A stretch of DNA of 64,000 bases. Source: Aeromicrobium duanguangcaii (lineage in GTDB: Bacteria; Actinomycetota; Actinomycetes; Propionibacteriales; Nocardioidaceae). The stretch covers positions 620,001 through 684,000 of the forward strand of contig NZ_CP101990.1 of assembly GCF_024508295.1 (NCBI RefSeq). The letters are read 5' to 3'. Numbering within the stretch: the stretch's first letter is position 1; every line of letters starts with the position of its first letter. Under the pieces are notes generated by a model, which was not told the origin of the DNA, did no database searches, and saw nothing but the letters and a program-made list of their open reading frames with translations. This document shows positions 51,629 to 59,446 of this stretch, piece by piece. Made by a program: the position numbers and the translations under genes.

Positions 51629-52819
51629 GTGGACCTGAACGATGCGCGCGCGGCGCGTGAGATCCTGCAGGGCGTCAGTGAAGTCACGCCCCTGCCGCAC
51701 TCGCGGTGGCTGCACGAGCTGACCGGTCGCGACGTCCGGCTCAAGTGCGAGAACCTGCAGCGTGCCGGGTCGTTCAAGATCCGCGGCGCCTACACGCGCA
51801 TCGCGCGGCTGTCCGACGAGGAGCGTGCCCGCGGCGTCGTCGCGGCCAGCGCCGGCAACCACGCGCAGGGGGTCGCGCTGGCGGCCGCCAAGCTGGGCGC
51901 CCGCGCCACGATCTTCATGCCGCACGGCGCCGCCCTGCCGAAGGTCCAGGCCACGCTCGGCTACGGCGCCGAGGTCCGGTTCCACGGGCTCGGCGTGACC
52001 GAGGCGCTCGTGGCCGCCGCCGAGTTCGCCGACGAGACCGGCGCGACGCTCATCCACCCCTTCGACCACCCCGACATCGTCGCGGGTCAGGCGACCGTGG
52101 GGCTCGAGATCATCGAGCAGCTCCCGGAGGTCTCGACGATCCTCGTCCCCCTGGGCGGCGGGGGCCTGGCGGCGGGCATCGCCCTGCTCAAGTCCGAGCG
52201 CCCCGACATCACCGTCGTGGGCGTGCAGGCCGAGGCTGCGGCGGCCTACCCGGGATCGCTCGCCGAGGGGATCCCTGTCGAGGCCGATCTGGGCTCGACG
52301 ATGGCCGACGGCATCGCGGTGTCGCGTCCGGGCGCGGTGCCGTTCGATCTGATCCGCCAGCACCTGGACGAGGTCGTCACCGTCTCCGAGGAGTCGATGA
52401 GCCAGGCGCTGATCGGGCTGCTGGAGCGCGCCAAGCTGCTGGTCGAGCCGGCGGGCGCGGTCGGGGTGGCGGCGCTGCTGGAGTACCCCGATCGCTTCGA
52501 GGGCCCCGTGGTGCCGGTGCTGTCGGGTGGCAACATCGACGCGTTGCTCCTGCTCGAGGTGATCCGGCACGGCCTGGCGTCCGGCGGCCGGTTCCTGATG
52601 TTCCGCGTGCGGATCTCGGACCGCCCCGGCGAGCTCATGCGGCTGCTGACCGAGCTGGCCCAGATGGACGTGAACATCCTCAACGTCAACCACGATCGCG
52701 GCTCGGAGGCCCTGGGCGTGCGCGAGGTCGAGGTGGCGCTGCAGGTCGCGACCCGCGGCAACGACCATCGCGAGGAGGTCTGGCGTCGCCTGACCGAGCT
52801 GGGCTACGACCCAAGCTGA
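51629..52819 (+). CDS. ilvA: Threonine ammonia-lyase (threonine dehydratase)
   Basis: 396 residues from GTG 51629; TAGGCT at 51617-51622 is exactly six bases upstream. The PLP site is AGSFKIRGAYTR near residue 45-56 (lysine near 51). SAGNHAQGVAL near 75 binds the substrate carboxylate, and the GGGGLAAGIA loop near 177 binds PLP phosphate. The last 75 residues form one ACT domain (FRVRISDRPGELMRLLTELAQ), as in the shorter allosteric or catabolic type. It makes 2-oxobutanoate for isoleucine synthesis. Convergent with greA. Confidence 0.93.
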   Translation: MDLNDARAAREILQGVSEVTPLPHSRWLHELTGRDVRLKCENLQRAGSFKIRGAYTRIARLSDEERARGVVAASAGNHAQGVALAAAKLGARATIFMPHGAALPKVQATLGYGAEVRFHGLGVTEALVAAAEFADETGATLIHPFDHPDIVAGQATVGLEIIEQLPEVSTILVPLGGGGLAAGIALLKSERPDITVVGVQAEAAAAYPGSLAEGIPVEADLGSTMADGIAVSRPGAVPFDLIRQHLDEVVTVSEESMSQALIGLLERAKLLVEPAGAVGVAALLEYPDRFEGPVVPVLSGGNIDALLLLEVIRHGLASGGRFLMFRVRISDRPGELMRLLTELAQMDVNILNVNHDRGSEALGVREVEVALQVATRGNDHREEVWRRLTELGYDPS

Positions 52820-52827
52820 GCCCTGAC

Positions 52828-52853
52828 GGTTTACCACGGGACCGTGGTAAACC
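52828..52853. repeat. 26-bp palindrome, copy 1
   Basis: GGTTTACCACGG, two bases, CCGTGGTAAACC: a perfect 12-base inverted repeat. A partial second copy lies at 52895-52915. It may be a dispersed intergenic element, an operator or a terminator arm. Confidence 0.8.
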
Positions 52854-52855
52854 AG

Positions 52856-52887
52856 CGCCTCCCCGGGGAAACTTCCCCGGGGAGGCG
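52856..52887. terminator. 15-bp perfect hairpin between convergent ilvA and greA
   Basis: CGCCTCCCCGGGGAA at 52856-52870, loop AC, then the exact complement to 52887. Its position between two converging genes makes a bidirectional terminator likely. Confidence 0.85.
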
Positions 52888-52894
52888 ACGGAAC

Positions 52895-52915
52895 ACCATG
52901 GGACCGTGGTAAACC
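52895..52915. repeat. Partial second copy of the 26-bp palindrome
   Basis: GGGACCGTGGTAAACC at 52900-52915 repeats the right half of 52828-52853 exactly. The left half is altered to ACACCAT. Together with copy 1 it brackets the hairpin at 52856-52887. Confidence 0.75.
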
Positions 52916-52930
52916 GACGGCCCCGACGGA

Positions 52931-53428
52931 TCAGAAGGGCGTGGCCTCGACGATCTCGACGGTGATGGACTTGCCGTTGGGGGCCTCGTAGGAGACCGTC
53001 GCCCCGGCGAACTTGCCCATGATGGCGGCGCCGAGCGGCGAGGTGGGGGAGTAGATGTCCAGATCGACGCTGGAGTCCATGCTCAGCAGCTCGCGCGATC
53101 CCAGCAGGAACGTCTCGGTGTCACTGTCGCCCTGGAAGCGGATCGTGACCTTCATGCCCGCCTCGACCTTGCCGTCGTCGGCCGGCGCATCGCCGACCTC
53201 GGCACGACGCAGTCGGTCCTCGAGCTGACGGATCTGCGCGTCGGTCTTGCCCTGCTCCTCGCGAGCGGCGTGGTACCCGCCGTTCTCGCGCAGGTCGCCC
53301 TCCTCGCGGGCATTGGCGATCTTCTGCGTGATGTCGGGAAGAACCTCGTTCTTGAGGCGGTTGAGCTCGGCGACGAGTCGGTCGTAGGCCTCCTGGGTCA
53401 CCCAGATGGTCTCGGTCTCGGTCGACAT
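52931..53428 (-). CDS. greA: Transcription elongation factor GreA
   Basis: 165 residues from ATG 53428 with GAGGAGAA upstream (a longer frame from 53455 is not family-like). The N-terminal coiled-coil hairpin WVTQEAYDRLVAELNRLKN, with IANAREEGDLRENGGYHAAREEQ, carries the acidic tip Asp-Glu residues that enter the RNA polymerase channel. The C-terminal FKBP-like domain ends SYEAPNGKSITVEIVEA. It rescues backtracked polymerase by stimulating RNA cleavage. It ends close to the ilvA terminator. Confidence 0.97.
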   Translation of the reverse strand: MSTETETIWVTQEAYDRLVAELNRLKNEVLPDITQKIANAREEGDLRENGGYHAAREEQGKTDAQIRQLEDRLRRAEVGDAPADDGKVEAGMKVTIRFQGDSDTETFLLGSRELLSMDSSVDLDIYSPTSPLGAAIMGKFAGATVSYEAPNGKSITVEIVEATPF

Positions 53429-53493
53429 GGCTGTTCTCCTCACTACGTACGACACCCCGGGACCTCCCGGGGTGAAACGTTGAGTCTACAGCA

Positions 53494-53877
53494 TCAGCCC
53501 TCTTCGCAGGAGTCCAAAACCGCAGTCACCGCACGACGCTCGGTGCGGATCTCCGAGACGATGCGCACGGGGCTCTGGGACGAGGCGGGGACCTCGATGT
53601 TCCTCTCGCCGACGACGTGCTTGTCGTGGGCCTGCGCGAACACGCGGCAGGTGAGCGCGACGGGCTCGTCGCGGAAGATCTCCAGGTCGACCTTCGTGCG
53701 CTGGTCGTCGATGACCTCGAAGGAGTGCACCCGTGCTTGGAACGGCGGCACGTTGGTCCACGACGCCCACGCGGCCCAGGCGATGCCCGCCGTGATGCCG
53801 AGGGCGGCGACGAGGGGCCACAACCACCGCGGGGTGGTGCGGCGATGGCGTCCGTAGCGCGCGTCGAGATCGGTCAC
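53494..53877 (-). CDS. DUF4307 membrane-anchored protein
   Basis: 127 residues if the GTG at 53877 is used, giving the family-typical (M)TDLDARYGRHRR opening; the frame also has an ATG at 53907. One membrane helix (WLWPLVAALGITAGIAWAA) is followed by an extracellular beta-rich domain (ARVHSFEVIDDQRTKVDLEIF, ALTCRVFAQAHD) with a conserved Cys. The gene stands between greA and mca, its usual place in actinobacteria. Function unknown. Its start region overlaps the mca promoter region on the opposite strand. Confidence 0.88.
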   Translation of the reverse strand: MTDLDARYGRHRRTTPRWLWPLVAALGITAGIAWAAWASWTNVPPFQARVHSFEVIDDQRTKVDLEIFRDEPVALTCRVFAQAHDKHVVGERNIEVPASSQSPVRIVSEIRTERRAVTAVLDSCEEG

Positions 53878-53915
53878 GCCTCCCAGTGTCTCAGGGGCGT
53901 GAAACACTGGGGCAC

Positions 53916-54803
53916 GTGGTCGAGAACGAGGCAGACACCAAACTGCGCCTGATGCATGTGCACGCCCATCCTGACGACGAGTCGAGCAAGGGTGCGGCGT
54001 CCACCGCCAAGTACGTGGCCGAGGGGGTCGACGTGCACGTCGTCACCTGCACCGGCGGCGAGCGGGGGTCGATCCTGAACCCCGCGTTCGAGCACCCGGG
54101 GATCCTCGAGAACCCCGAGCTCATCGCCGAGATCCGCCGCGAGGAGATGGACAAGGCCCGCGAGATCCTCGGCGTCAGCCAGGACTGGCTCGGGTTCGTC
54201 GACTCGGGCTGGCCCGAGGGCAACCCCAAGCCGCCGCTGCCCGAGGGCTGCTTCGCCCTCGTGCCGATCGAGGAGGCCGCCGCGCCGCTGGTCCGCCTGA
54301 TCCGCTCCTTCCGTCCGCACGTCCTGACGACGTACGACGAGAACGGCGGCTACCCGCACCCCGATCACGTCAAGTGCCACGAGGTCAGCGTGTACGCCTT
54401 CGAGGCCGCGGCCGATCCCGAGCGCTACCCCGAGCTGGGCGAGCCGTGGCAGGTCAAGAAGCTCTACTACCACCACGGCTGGTCGCGGGCGCGCATCGAG
54501 GCGATCAACGCGGCGATGGAGCGGCACGGTCTGGAGTCGCCCTACAAGGACTGGCTCGAGAGCCGCGAGATCGACCCCGAGCACGAGAAGCGCATGACCA
54601 CCCGCGTGCCCTGCGCCGAGTACTTCGAGGTGCGCGACCGTGCCCTGATCGCGCACGCGACCCAGATCGACCCCAACGGGTTCTGGTTCGCGGTGCCGCA
54701 CCAGGTCCAGGAAGAGGCGTGGCCCACCGAGGACTGGGAGCTGGTGAAGTCCTTCGTCGACACCGAGCTGCCCGAGGACGACCTCTTCGCCGGCCTGCGC
54801 TGA
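53916..54803 (+). CDS. mca: Mycothiol S-conjugate amidase Mca
   Basis: 295 residues from GTG 53916 (GTG 53886 is in frame but adds an atypical peptide). The zinc motif HVHAHPDDES at residues 14-23 and the late YPHPDHVKCHEVS near 146, with GGERGSILNP near 49, define the LmbE-like MshB/Mca group. The conserved YYHHGWSRARIEA near 190 is more Mca-like than MshB-like. It cleaves mycothiol conjugates to a mercapturic acid and GlcN-inositol, detoxifying electrophiles. This gene is a strong marker for an actinobacterium. Confidence 0.96.
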   Translation: MVENEADTKLRLMHVHAHPDDESSKGAASTAKYVAEGVDVHVVTCTGGERGSILNPAFEHPGILENPELIAEIRREEMDKAREILGVSQDWLGFVDSGWPEGNPKPPLPEGCFALVPIEEAAAPLVRLIRSFRPHVLTTYDENGGYPHPDHVKCHEVSVYAFEAAADPERYPELGEPWQVKKLYYHHGWSRARIEAINAAMERHGLESPYKDWLESREIDPEHEKRMTTRVPCAEYFEVRDRALIAHATQIDPNGFWFAVPHQVQEEAWPTEDWELVKSFVDTELPEDDLFAGLR

Positions 54804-54819
54804 GTCCTTCGGGGCTCAG
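54800..54819. terminator. Hairpin with TTCG loop, arms carrying both stop codons
   Basis: CTGAGTCC-TTCG-GGGCTCAG with one G-T pair. The left arm holds the mca stop (54801-54803) and the right arm the stop of the convergent oxidoreductase (54816-54818). Confidence 0.6.
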
Positions 54820-56453
54820 CCCAGCCGGGCTCGCACCGAGCGCGCCCAGCCGCGGACCGGCGAGACCACGTGGTCGACCCGGCCGTGGGCCAGGGCGGCG
54901 CGCGCGGCGTTCATGCCGGGCGCTCCGTGCACGCCTCCGCCCGGATGGGCCGAGGCCGACCCGAGGAAGAGGCCGGGGATCGGCGTCTCGGCGCGACCCA
55001 GGCCCGGGATCGGGCGGAAGAACAGCTGCTGGTCGATCGCGGCGGTGCCGCCGTTGATGGCGCCGCCGATCAGGTTGGCATTCCGGGCCTGCAGCTCGCG
55101 CGGGCCCATCACCCGGCGCGTCATGATCCTCGAGCCGAAGCCCGGCGCGAGGCGCTCGATCCGATCCTGCATGCGGTCGGCGAAGCGCTCGGCGTCGTCG
55201 CGGTCCCACGTGCCGCGGATCGTCCCGTCGCCGGCGTCGGCGACCGTCTGCTGCGGGACGTGGGTGTAGGCCCACACCGACTCGGTGCCCGCCGGCGACC
55301 GGGTGGGGTCGGTCGTGGTCATCTGCCCGGCCAGCAGGAACGGCGAGGCCGGCACGTAGCCGTCGTGCACCTGCTGCAGGGCCTGGTTCATCTCGTGGCG
55401 GGAGTCGGCGACGTGGAACGTGCCGGGGGCGTACGGAGGCGGTGAGGCCCAGGGGATCGGTCCGTCGAGCGCCCAGTCGACCTTGACGGTGCCGGGGTCG
55501 AGGCGGAAGTGCTGCATCCGCTGGTGCACCTTGGCCGGGACGTCGGTGGGGTCCAGCAGGTCCCCGTAGAGGGCCGACGCCACCACGTCGGCCACGACCG
55601 CGCGGCGTGCCTCGTAGGGCGTGCCGTCGGCGGTGCGGACGCCGCTCGCGCGCCCGCCCGACACGTCGATGTGCGCGACTCGGCTGGAGGTCTCGATTCG
55701 TCCGCCGCGCGCCTCGAACCGCGCGGCGAGAGCCTCGGCGAACTTGCCGGCGCCGCCCTCGGGCACGGGGAAGCCCACGGTCTGGCCCATCATCGTCATC
55801 ATCAGGCCCATCAGCCCGGAGCCGGGGGAGTCCAGCGGGATGTCGGCATGCCCGGCGTTGCCGGCCAGCAGGATCCCCGGCGCCTGGCCGCCGAACCTCG
55901 TGTCGGCCATCTGGACGACGGGACTCAGCAGCATCTTGACGAAGTCGAGCCCGCCCGCCTTCGGCAGGTGGCGCAGCAGGGAGAGGCCGCCGCGCACCGG
56001 CGGGAACGGGGTCAGCAAGCCGGTGATAAGGGCATCGCCGATCTCGTCCCAGGTGCGGCACAGTTCGAGCCAAGCCTCGCCGTCGCCCGCGTGCTGGCGA
56101 TCCATCAGCGCAGCGGTGATCTCACGGTCGCGGTGCTGCAGGGCCCACTGGCCGTCGGCGAACGGGTGGCCCAGGACGGCCGGCGCATGGCGCCACACCA
56201 GTCCGTACTCCTCGAGGCGGAGGTCCTGGATGGTGCGGGAAGCGGCCGCCAAGGGATAGAACGTGCTGAACGTGTCGTGGACGAACCCGGGGTGCACGTC
56301 GGTGTCGCTGTGCACCGCTCCGCCCACGGTGGGCTGCTCCTCCAGGAGGAGGACCGACCAGCCGGCGTCGACGAGGTGGTTCGCCGCCACGAGTCCGTTC
56401 GGTCCGGCACCGATCACGATGGCGTCGAACGTGCGACCGGCCGGTGCGCTCAC
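54816..56453 (-). CDS. Phytoene-desaturase-like FAD-dependent oxidoreductase
   Basis: 545 residues from GTG 56453; its GTGA overlaps the SRPBCC gene stop. The dinucleotide motif is DAIVIGAGPNGLVAANHLVDAG near residue 10-31 and the acidic contact is LLLEEQPTVGGAVHS near 38. The C-terminal flavin motif is PIPGLFLGSASAHPGGGVHGAPGMNAARAAL near 495-525. This is the CrtI/CrtN-type amine-oxidase fold of NAD(P)/FAD-dependent oxidoreductases common in actinobacteria. No other carotenoid genes are present, so a desaturase role is only one option. Confidence 0.88.
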   Translation of the reverse strand: MSAPAGRTFDAIVIGAGPNGLVAANHLVDAGWSVLLLEEQPTVGGAVHSDTDVHPGFVHDTFSTFYPLAAASRTIQDLRLEEYGLVWRHAPAVLGHPFADGQWALQHRDREITAALMDRQHAGDGEAWLELCRTWDEIGDALITGLLTPFPPVRGGLSLLRHLPKAGGLDFVKMLLSPVVQMADTRFGGQAPGILLAGNAGHADIPLDSPGSGLMGLMMTMMGQTVGFPVPEGGAGKFAEALAARFEARGGRIETSSRVAHIDVSGGRASGVRTADGTPYEARRAVVADVVASALYGDLLDPTDVPAKVHQRMQHFRLDPGTVKVDWALDGPIPWASPPPYAPGTFHVADSRHEMNQALQQVHDGYVPASPFLLAGQMTTTDPTRSPAGTESVWAYTHVPQQTVADAGDGTIRGTWDRDDAERFADRMQDRIERLAPGFGSRIMTRRVMGPRELQARNANLIGGAINGGTAAIDQQLFFRPIPGLGRAETPIPGLFLGSASAHPGGGVHGAPGMNAARAALAHGRVDHVVSPVRGWARSVRARLG

Positions 56454-56896
56454 GGGGTGGGCGCCTCGCGGCGTTCGGCGATGAACGCGAGCCGGCGCAG
56501 CGTCTCGGTGTTGCGCCAGTGCAGCGACGGCTCCCGCAGCGGGCCCGGCATCAGAACGGCGGGGCCGCTCACCGGCTCCTCCTCGATCGTCACGTTGGTC
56601 CCCGCGCCCTGCGGGGACAGCGTGAGGGTGACCTCGGCCGCCCCGGCCGGCCACGCGCGGGCGTGCAGCTTCAGCAGCCGCCCGGGCTCGACCTCCAGGA
56701 CCGAGGTGTCGTCGTCGATCAGAGCCGGCCACACGCCCACCGAGTGGTGCAGCCTGGCGCCGACCTCGGGCCACGTGGCGTCGACGTCGCGCATCCGCGA
56801 GGCACCGACGACCCACAGCGGGTACAGCCAGCCGTCGGCCAGGACGTCCCAGACTCGCTCGGGCGTGGTCTCGATGAGGCGGGTGTTGGTGCTCAT
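56450..56896 (-). CDS. SRPBCC-family (polyketide cyclase/dehydrase-like) protein
   Basis: 148 residues from ATG 56896, with TACCCT seven bases upstream on this strand. The helix-grip fold shows in MSTNTRLIETTPERVWDVLADGWLYPLWVVGAS (first strand, short helix pair) and the long last helix NTETLRRLAFIAERRE. The middle strands (VLEVEPGRLLKLHARAWP, AEVTLTLSPQGAGTNVTIEEE) line a hydrophobic cavity. It is coupled to the FAD oxidoreductase and may bind the same hydrophobic substrate. The ligand is unknown. Confidence 0.88.
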   Translation of the reverse strand: MSTNTRLIETTPERVWDVLADGWLYPLWVVGASRMRDVDATWPEVGARLHHSVGVWPALIDDDTSVLEVEPGRLLKLHARAWPAGAAEVTLTLSPQGAGTNVTIEEEPVSGPAVLMPGPLREPSLHWRNTETLRRLAFIAERREAPTP

Positions 56897-57010
56897 GTCC
56901 GCGAGGGTACCCATCGACCCGGCCGTCACACCGCCCGCGACGTCTGGAGTTTCAGCCGATCGCCTAGTCTCGATGGGTAGGCAGCCGAACGACAGTGAAG
57001 GATGAGGCGC

Positions 57011-57133
57011 ATGTGCTCTCCGGTGACGTGCAAGCAGTGCGGCAAGACGACGTGGCGCGGGTGCGGTGAGCACATCGACCAGGTCAAGGCCGCTGTCCCG
57101 GCCGACCAGTGGTGCGGACACGAGCAGGACTAG
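57011..57133 (+). CDS. 40-residue cysteine-rich small protein (zinc-ribbon-like)
   Basis: ATG 57011 to TAG 57131-57133; ATG 57002 would add three residues. The peptide reads MCSPVTCKQCGKTTWRGCG, then EHIDQV ... DQWCGHEQD. It has five cysteines and two histidines, arranged like a zinc ribbon or small metal-binding knuckle (C-K-Q-C and C-G-H). The codons are in use through a stop that is also the -10 box of the next gene. Very similar short proteins occur widely in actinobacteria, to my recollection. Function unknown. Confidence 0.7.
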   Translation: MCSPVTCKQCGKTTWRGCGEHIDQVKAAVPADQWCGHEQD

Positions 57134-57142
57134 GCTGTGCCT

Positions 57143-57358
57143 GTGAACATGCTGGATCTCGCGGTGCTCGCCACCCAGGAGATCGACCCCAAGGGCAACC
57201 AGTCGATCGGCTGGCTCCCCGGCCTGTACGTGCTCGGCCTGTGCATCATCGTCGGCCTGTTGCTGTGGTCGTTCACCAAGATGGCCAAGAAGGCCCGCCA
57301 GCCGTGGGAGGGCGAGGACGAGACTCCCCGCAAGCCCGAGGACGACTCCACTTCCTGA
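57143..57358 (+). CDS. Small single-pass membrane protein
   Basis: 71 residues from GTG 57143. TAGGCT at 57131-57136 lies exactly six bases before this GTG, which favours it over the GTG at 57137. Residues about 28-48 form one membrane helix (LYVLGLCIIVGLLLWSF), followed by a basic TKMAKKARQP and a charged cytoplasmic tail (EGEDETPRKPEDD). The promoter hexamer shares its first three bases with the stop codon of the cysteine-rich peptide gene upstream. Function unknown. Confidence 0.75.
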   Translation: MNMLDLAVLATQEIDPKGNQSIGWLPGLYVLGLCIIVGLLLWSFTKMAKKARQPWEGEDETPRKPEDDSTS

Positions 57359-57365
57359 CCCCGCC

Positions 57366-57923
57366 GTGACGGTTTTGCGCACCCCGCGGCTGACGCTGCG
57401 GCACTGGAGCCGAACCGATCGCGAGCCGTTTGCCGCGTTGAACGCGGATCCGGCGGTCATGGAGTACTTCCCGGCACCGCTCGACGCGGTCCAGAGCGAT
57501 GCTCTCGCCGACCGGATCTCCGCCCGTCTCGATGAGCACGGCTGGGGTCTGTGGGCCGTCGAGACCCCGGACGGCCGGTTCGCCGGCTTCACCGGTCTGA
57601 ACCCCGTGCCACCGGCGATCGCCGAGCTGGTGCGCGGTGAGCCGACGATGGAGGTCGGCTGGCGACTGGCCCCATGGGCCTGGGGCCACGGCTACGCCAC
57701 CGAGGCCGCGACTGCCGCGCTGCGTCACGGGTTCGGCGTCCTCGACCTGGACGAGATCGTCTCCTTCACCGCGGCGACCAACCTGCGTTCCCGCGCCGTG
57801 ATGGAGCGACTGGGGATGACGCGCGATCCCGCCGACGACTTCGACCACCCCGCCCTGGCGCCGGACAGTCCGCTGCGCCCACACGTCCTCTATCGCCTCT
57901 CGCGCGGGGGAGAGCCGTCCTGA
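57366..57923 (+). CDS. GNAT-family N-acetyltransferase (RimJ/RimL type)
   Basis: 185 residues from GTG 57366, seven bases after the previous stop. LRTPRLTLRHWSRTDREPF opens it as in RimJ/RimL-type enzymes. MEVGWRLAPWAWGHGYATEAATAAL near 97-121 contains the acetyl-CoA-binding R/Q-x2-G-x-G/A loop (here PWAWGHGYATEA), and LRSRAVMERLGM near 140 is the last conserved helix. It acetylates an amine on a protein terminus or small molecule. It follows the small membrane protein closely and may be cotranscribed. Confidence 0.92.
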   Translation: MTVLRTPRLTLRHWSRTDREPFAALNADPAVMEYFPAPLDAVQSDALADRISARLDEHGWGLWAVETPDGRFAGFTGLNPVPPAIAELVRGEPTMEVGWRLAPWAWGHGYATEAATAALRHGFGVLDLDEIVSFTAATNLRSRAVMERLGMTRDPADDFDHPALAPDSPLRPHVLYRLSRGGEPS

Positions 57924-57961
57924 GGGCCGGGCCGCTCGGGTGGCTCGACTATGGTCTTCGG

Positions 57962-59446
57962 GTGCCTTCCGACCTCGCCTCCGGTGGTCGGGATCGGCGT
58001 CCCCTGCCTGACCGATCGCGCGTCGCGATCGTCGGCTTCGCCGTCCTCGCGGTGTTGTTGCAGTTGCCCTTCATCGGGGCGCCTCCCGGACGCGACGAGG
58101 CGGGCTACCTCATGGTCGGCGCGGGCTGGGGCCACGGCGACGATCTCTACGGCAGGTACTGGGTCGACCGACCGCCCTTGCTGGTGTGGATCTTCGAGGC
58201 CGCCGGCGACCTGACGACGCTGCGGTTGATCGGCTGTGCCGCCGCCGCGGCAGTCGTGGTGCTGGTGGGCGTGACCGCCCGCGTCGCAGCCGGCCCTCGA
58301 GCGGGTGTCTGGGCCGCCGCCGCGGCCGCACTCCTCGCCTCGCAGCCGTGGCTGGGGACCGCGCGCGTCAACGGCGAGATCCTCGCCGCCCCGTTCTCCG
58401 CTGCAGCGCTGCTCGCGACCGTCCTCATCGTCCGCCGTGGCGGGGGCTGGAAGGCGGCCGTCGTCGCCGGATCCGCGGCCACCCTCGCGGTCCTGGTCAA
58501 GCAGTCCACCGTGGACGCGGCGGTCTTCGTGGTCGTGGCGCTCGTCATGATCGCGTGGCGCGGGCGCCGGTCCCGCCGTCAGCTGCTGGCGCTCGCCGCC
58601 GGGGTCGTCGGGGGAGTGGCGGTCACGCTGACGGCCGCCGTGGCGCTCGCGGCCGCCCGTGGCGCCGGTCCGGTCGAGCTGTTCGACGCCGTCGTGACCT
58701 TCCGGCTCGAGGCCGGTGAGACGATCCGCGCGTCCGCCTCGGGTGCCACGACGGAGCGCCTGCTCGCGATGGTCTCGACGTGGCTCGTCAGCGGTCTGGC
58801 CATGTTGACGGCCGCCGTCCTGGTCCTGGCGGCCCGCCGCCGCGACCCCGTCGTCTGGGCGACGAGCGCCGCGCTCCTCGCCGCCACGGCGTTCGCCCTG
58901 ATGGGCGGCAGCTACTGGGCGCACTACCTGATCGCGCTGATCCCCACCGCCGCGCTAGGTGCCGGCCTGGTCGCCGCTCAGGTGCCCCGACGATGGGCTC
59001 GCAACGGTGCCGTCTTCCTCGTCGCCGCGACGATCGTGACGGTGGTCCACACGGTGACCGACTCCGGCCAGGACGGCCGCGAGCAGCAGGCGGTCGGGCG
59101 CGCCATCGAGAAGGCCGCCGAGCCCGGTGACACCGCCGTCGTCACCTACGGCCAGCCGAACGTCCTGTTCAACGCGGGCCTCGAGAGCCCGTACCCGTAC
59201 CTCTGGAGCCTGCCCGTGCGCGCCCTCGATCCCGATCTCGACCGTTTGAGCGACACGCTGGAGGGCGAGGACGCCCCCACCTGGATCGTCGACTGGAGCG
59301 GTTTCGACGACTGGGGCGTCGATGCGGACCGGCTCATCGACGTCGTGGCGCAGCGATACCGTGTGATCGGCCAGGTGTGCGGCCGCGATGTCTGGTTGGA
59401 CCGCCGCGTCGACCGTCCGGTCCCCCACGGAGGAGGTTGCCGGTGA
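57962..59446 (+). CDS. GT-C (GT39/ArnT-like) membrane glycosyltransferase
   Basis: 494 residues from GTG 57962; TATGGT at 57950-57955 sits six bases before. About eleven membrane helices. The first outer loop APPGRDEAGYLMVGAGW carries the catalytic acidic pair (Asp-Glu) of lipid-phosphate-sugar transferases, then LYGRYWVDRPPLLVWIFEAAG is the substrate loop. The C-terminal 120 residues are a soluble outer domain. It would move a sugar from polyprenyl-phosphate onto an outside acceptor. The next gene is coupled (GTGA). Confidence 0.85.
   Translation: MPSDLASGGRDRRPLPDRSRVAIVGFAVLAVLLQLPFIGAPPGRDEAGYLMVGAGWGHGDDLYGRYWVDRPPLLVWIFEAAGDLTTLRLIGCAAAAAVVVLVGVTARVAAGPRAGVWAAAAAALLASQPWLGTARVNGEILAAPFSAAALLATVLIVRRGGGWKAAVVAGSAATLAVLVKQSTVDAAVFVVVALVMIAWRGRRSRRQLLALAAGVVGGVAVTLTAAVALAAARGAGPVELFDAVVTFRLEAGETIRASASGATTERLLAMVSTWLVSGLAMLTAAVLVLAARRRDPVVWATSAALLAATAFALMGGSYWAHYLIALIPTAALGAGLVAAQVPRRWARNGAVFLVAATIVTVVHTVTDSGQDGREQQAVGRAIEKAAEPGDTAVVTYGQPNVLFNAGLESPYPYLWSLPVRALDPDLDRLSDTLEGEDAPTWIVDWSGFDDWGVDADRLIDVVAQRYRVIGQVCGRDVWLDRRVDRPVPHGGGCR

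Noticed and set aside
54816..56453. Calling the FAD enzyme a carotenoid desaturase (crtI).
   Set aside because: No crtB, crtE or other pigment genes are present; the broader phytoene-desaturase-like name is safer.
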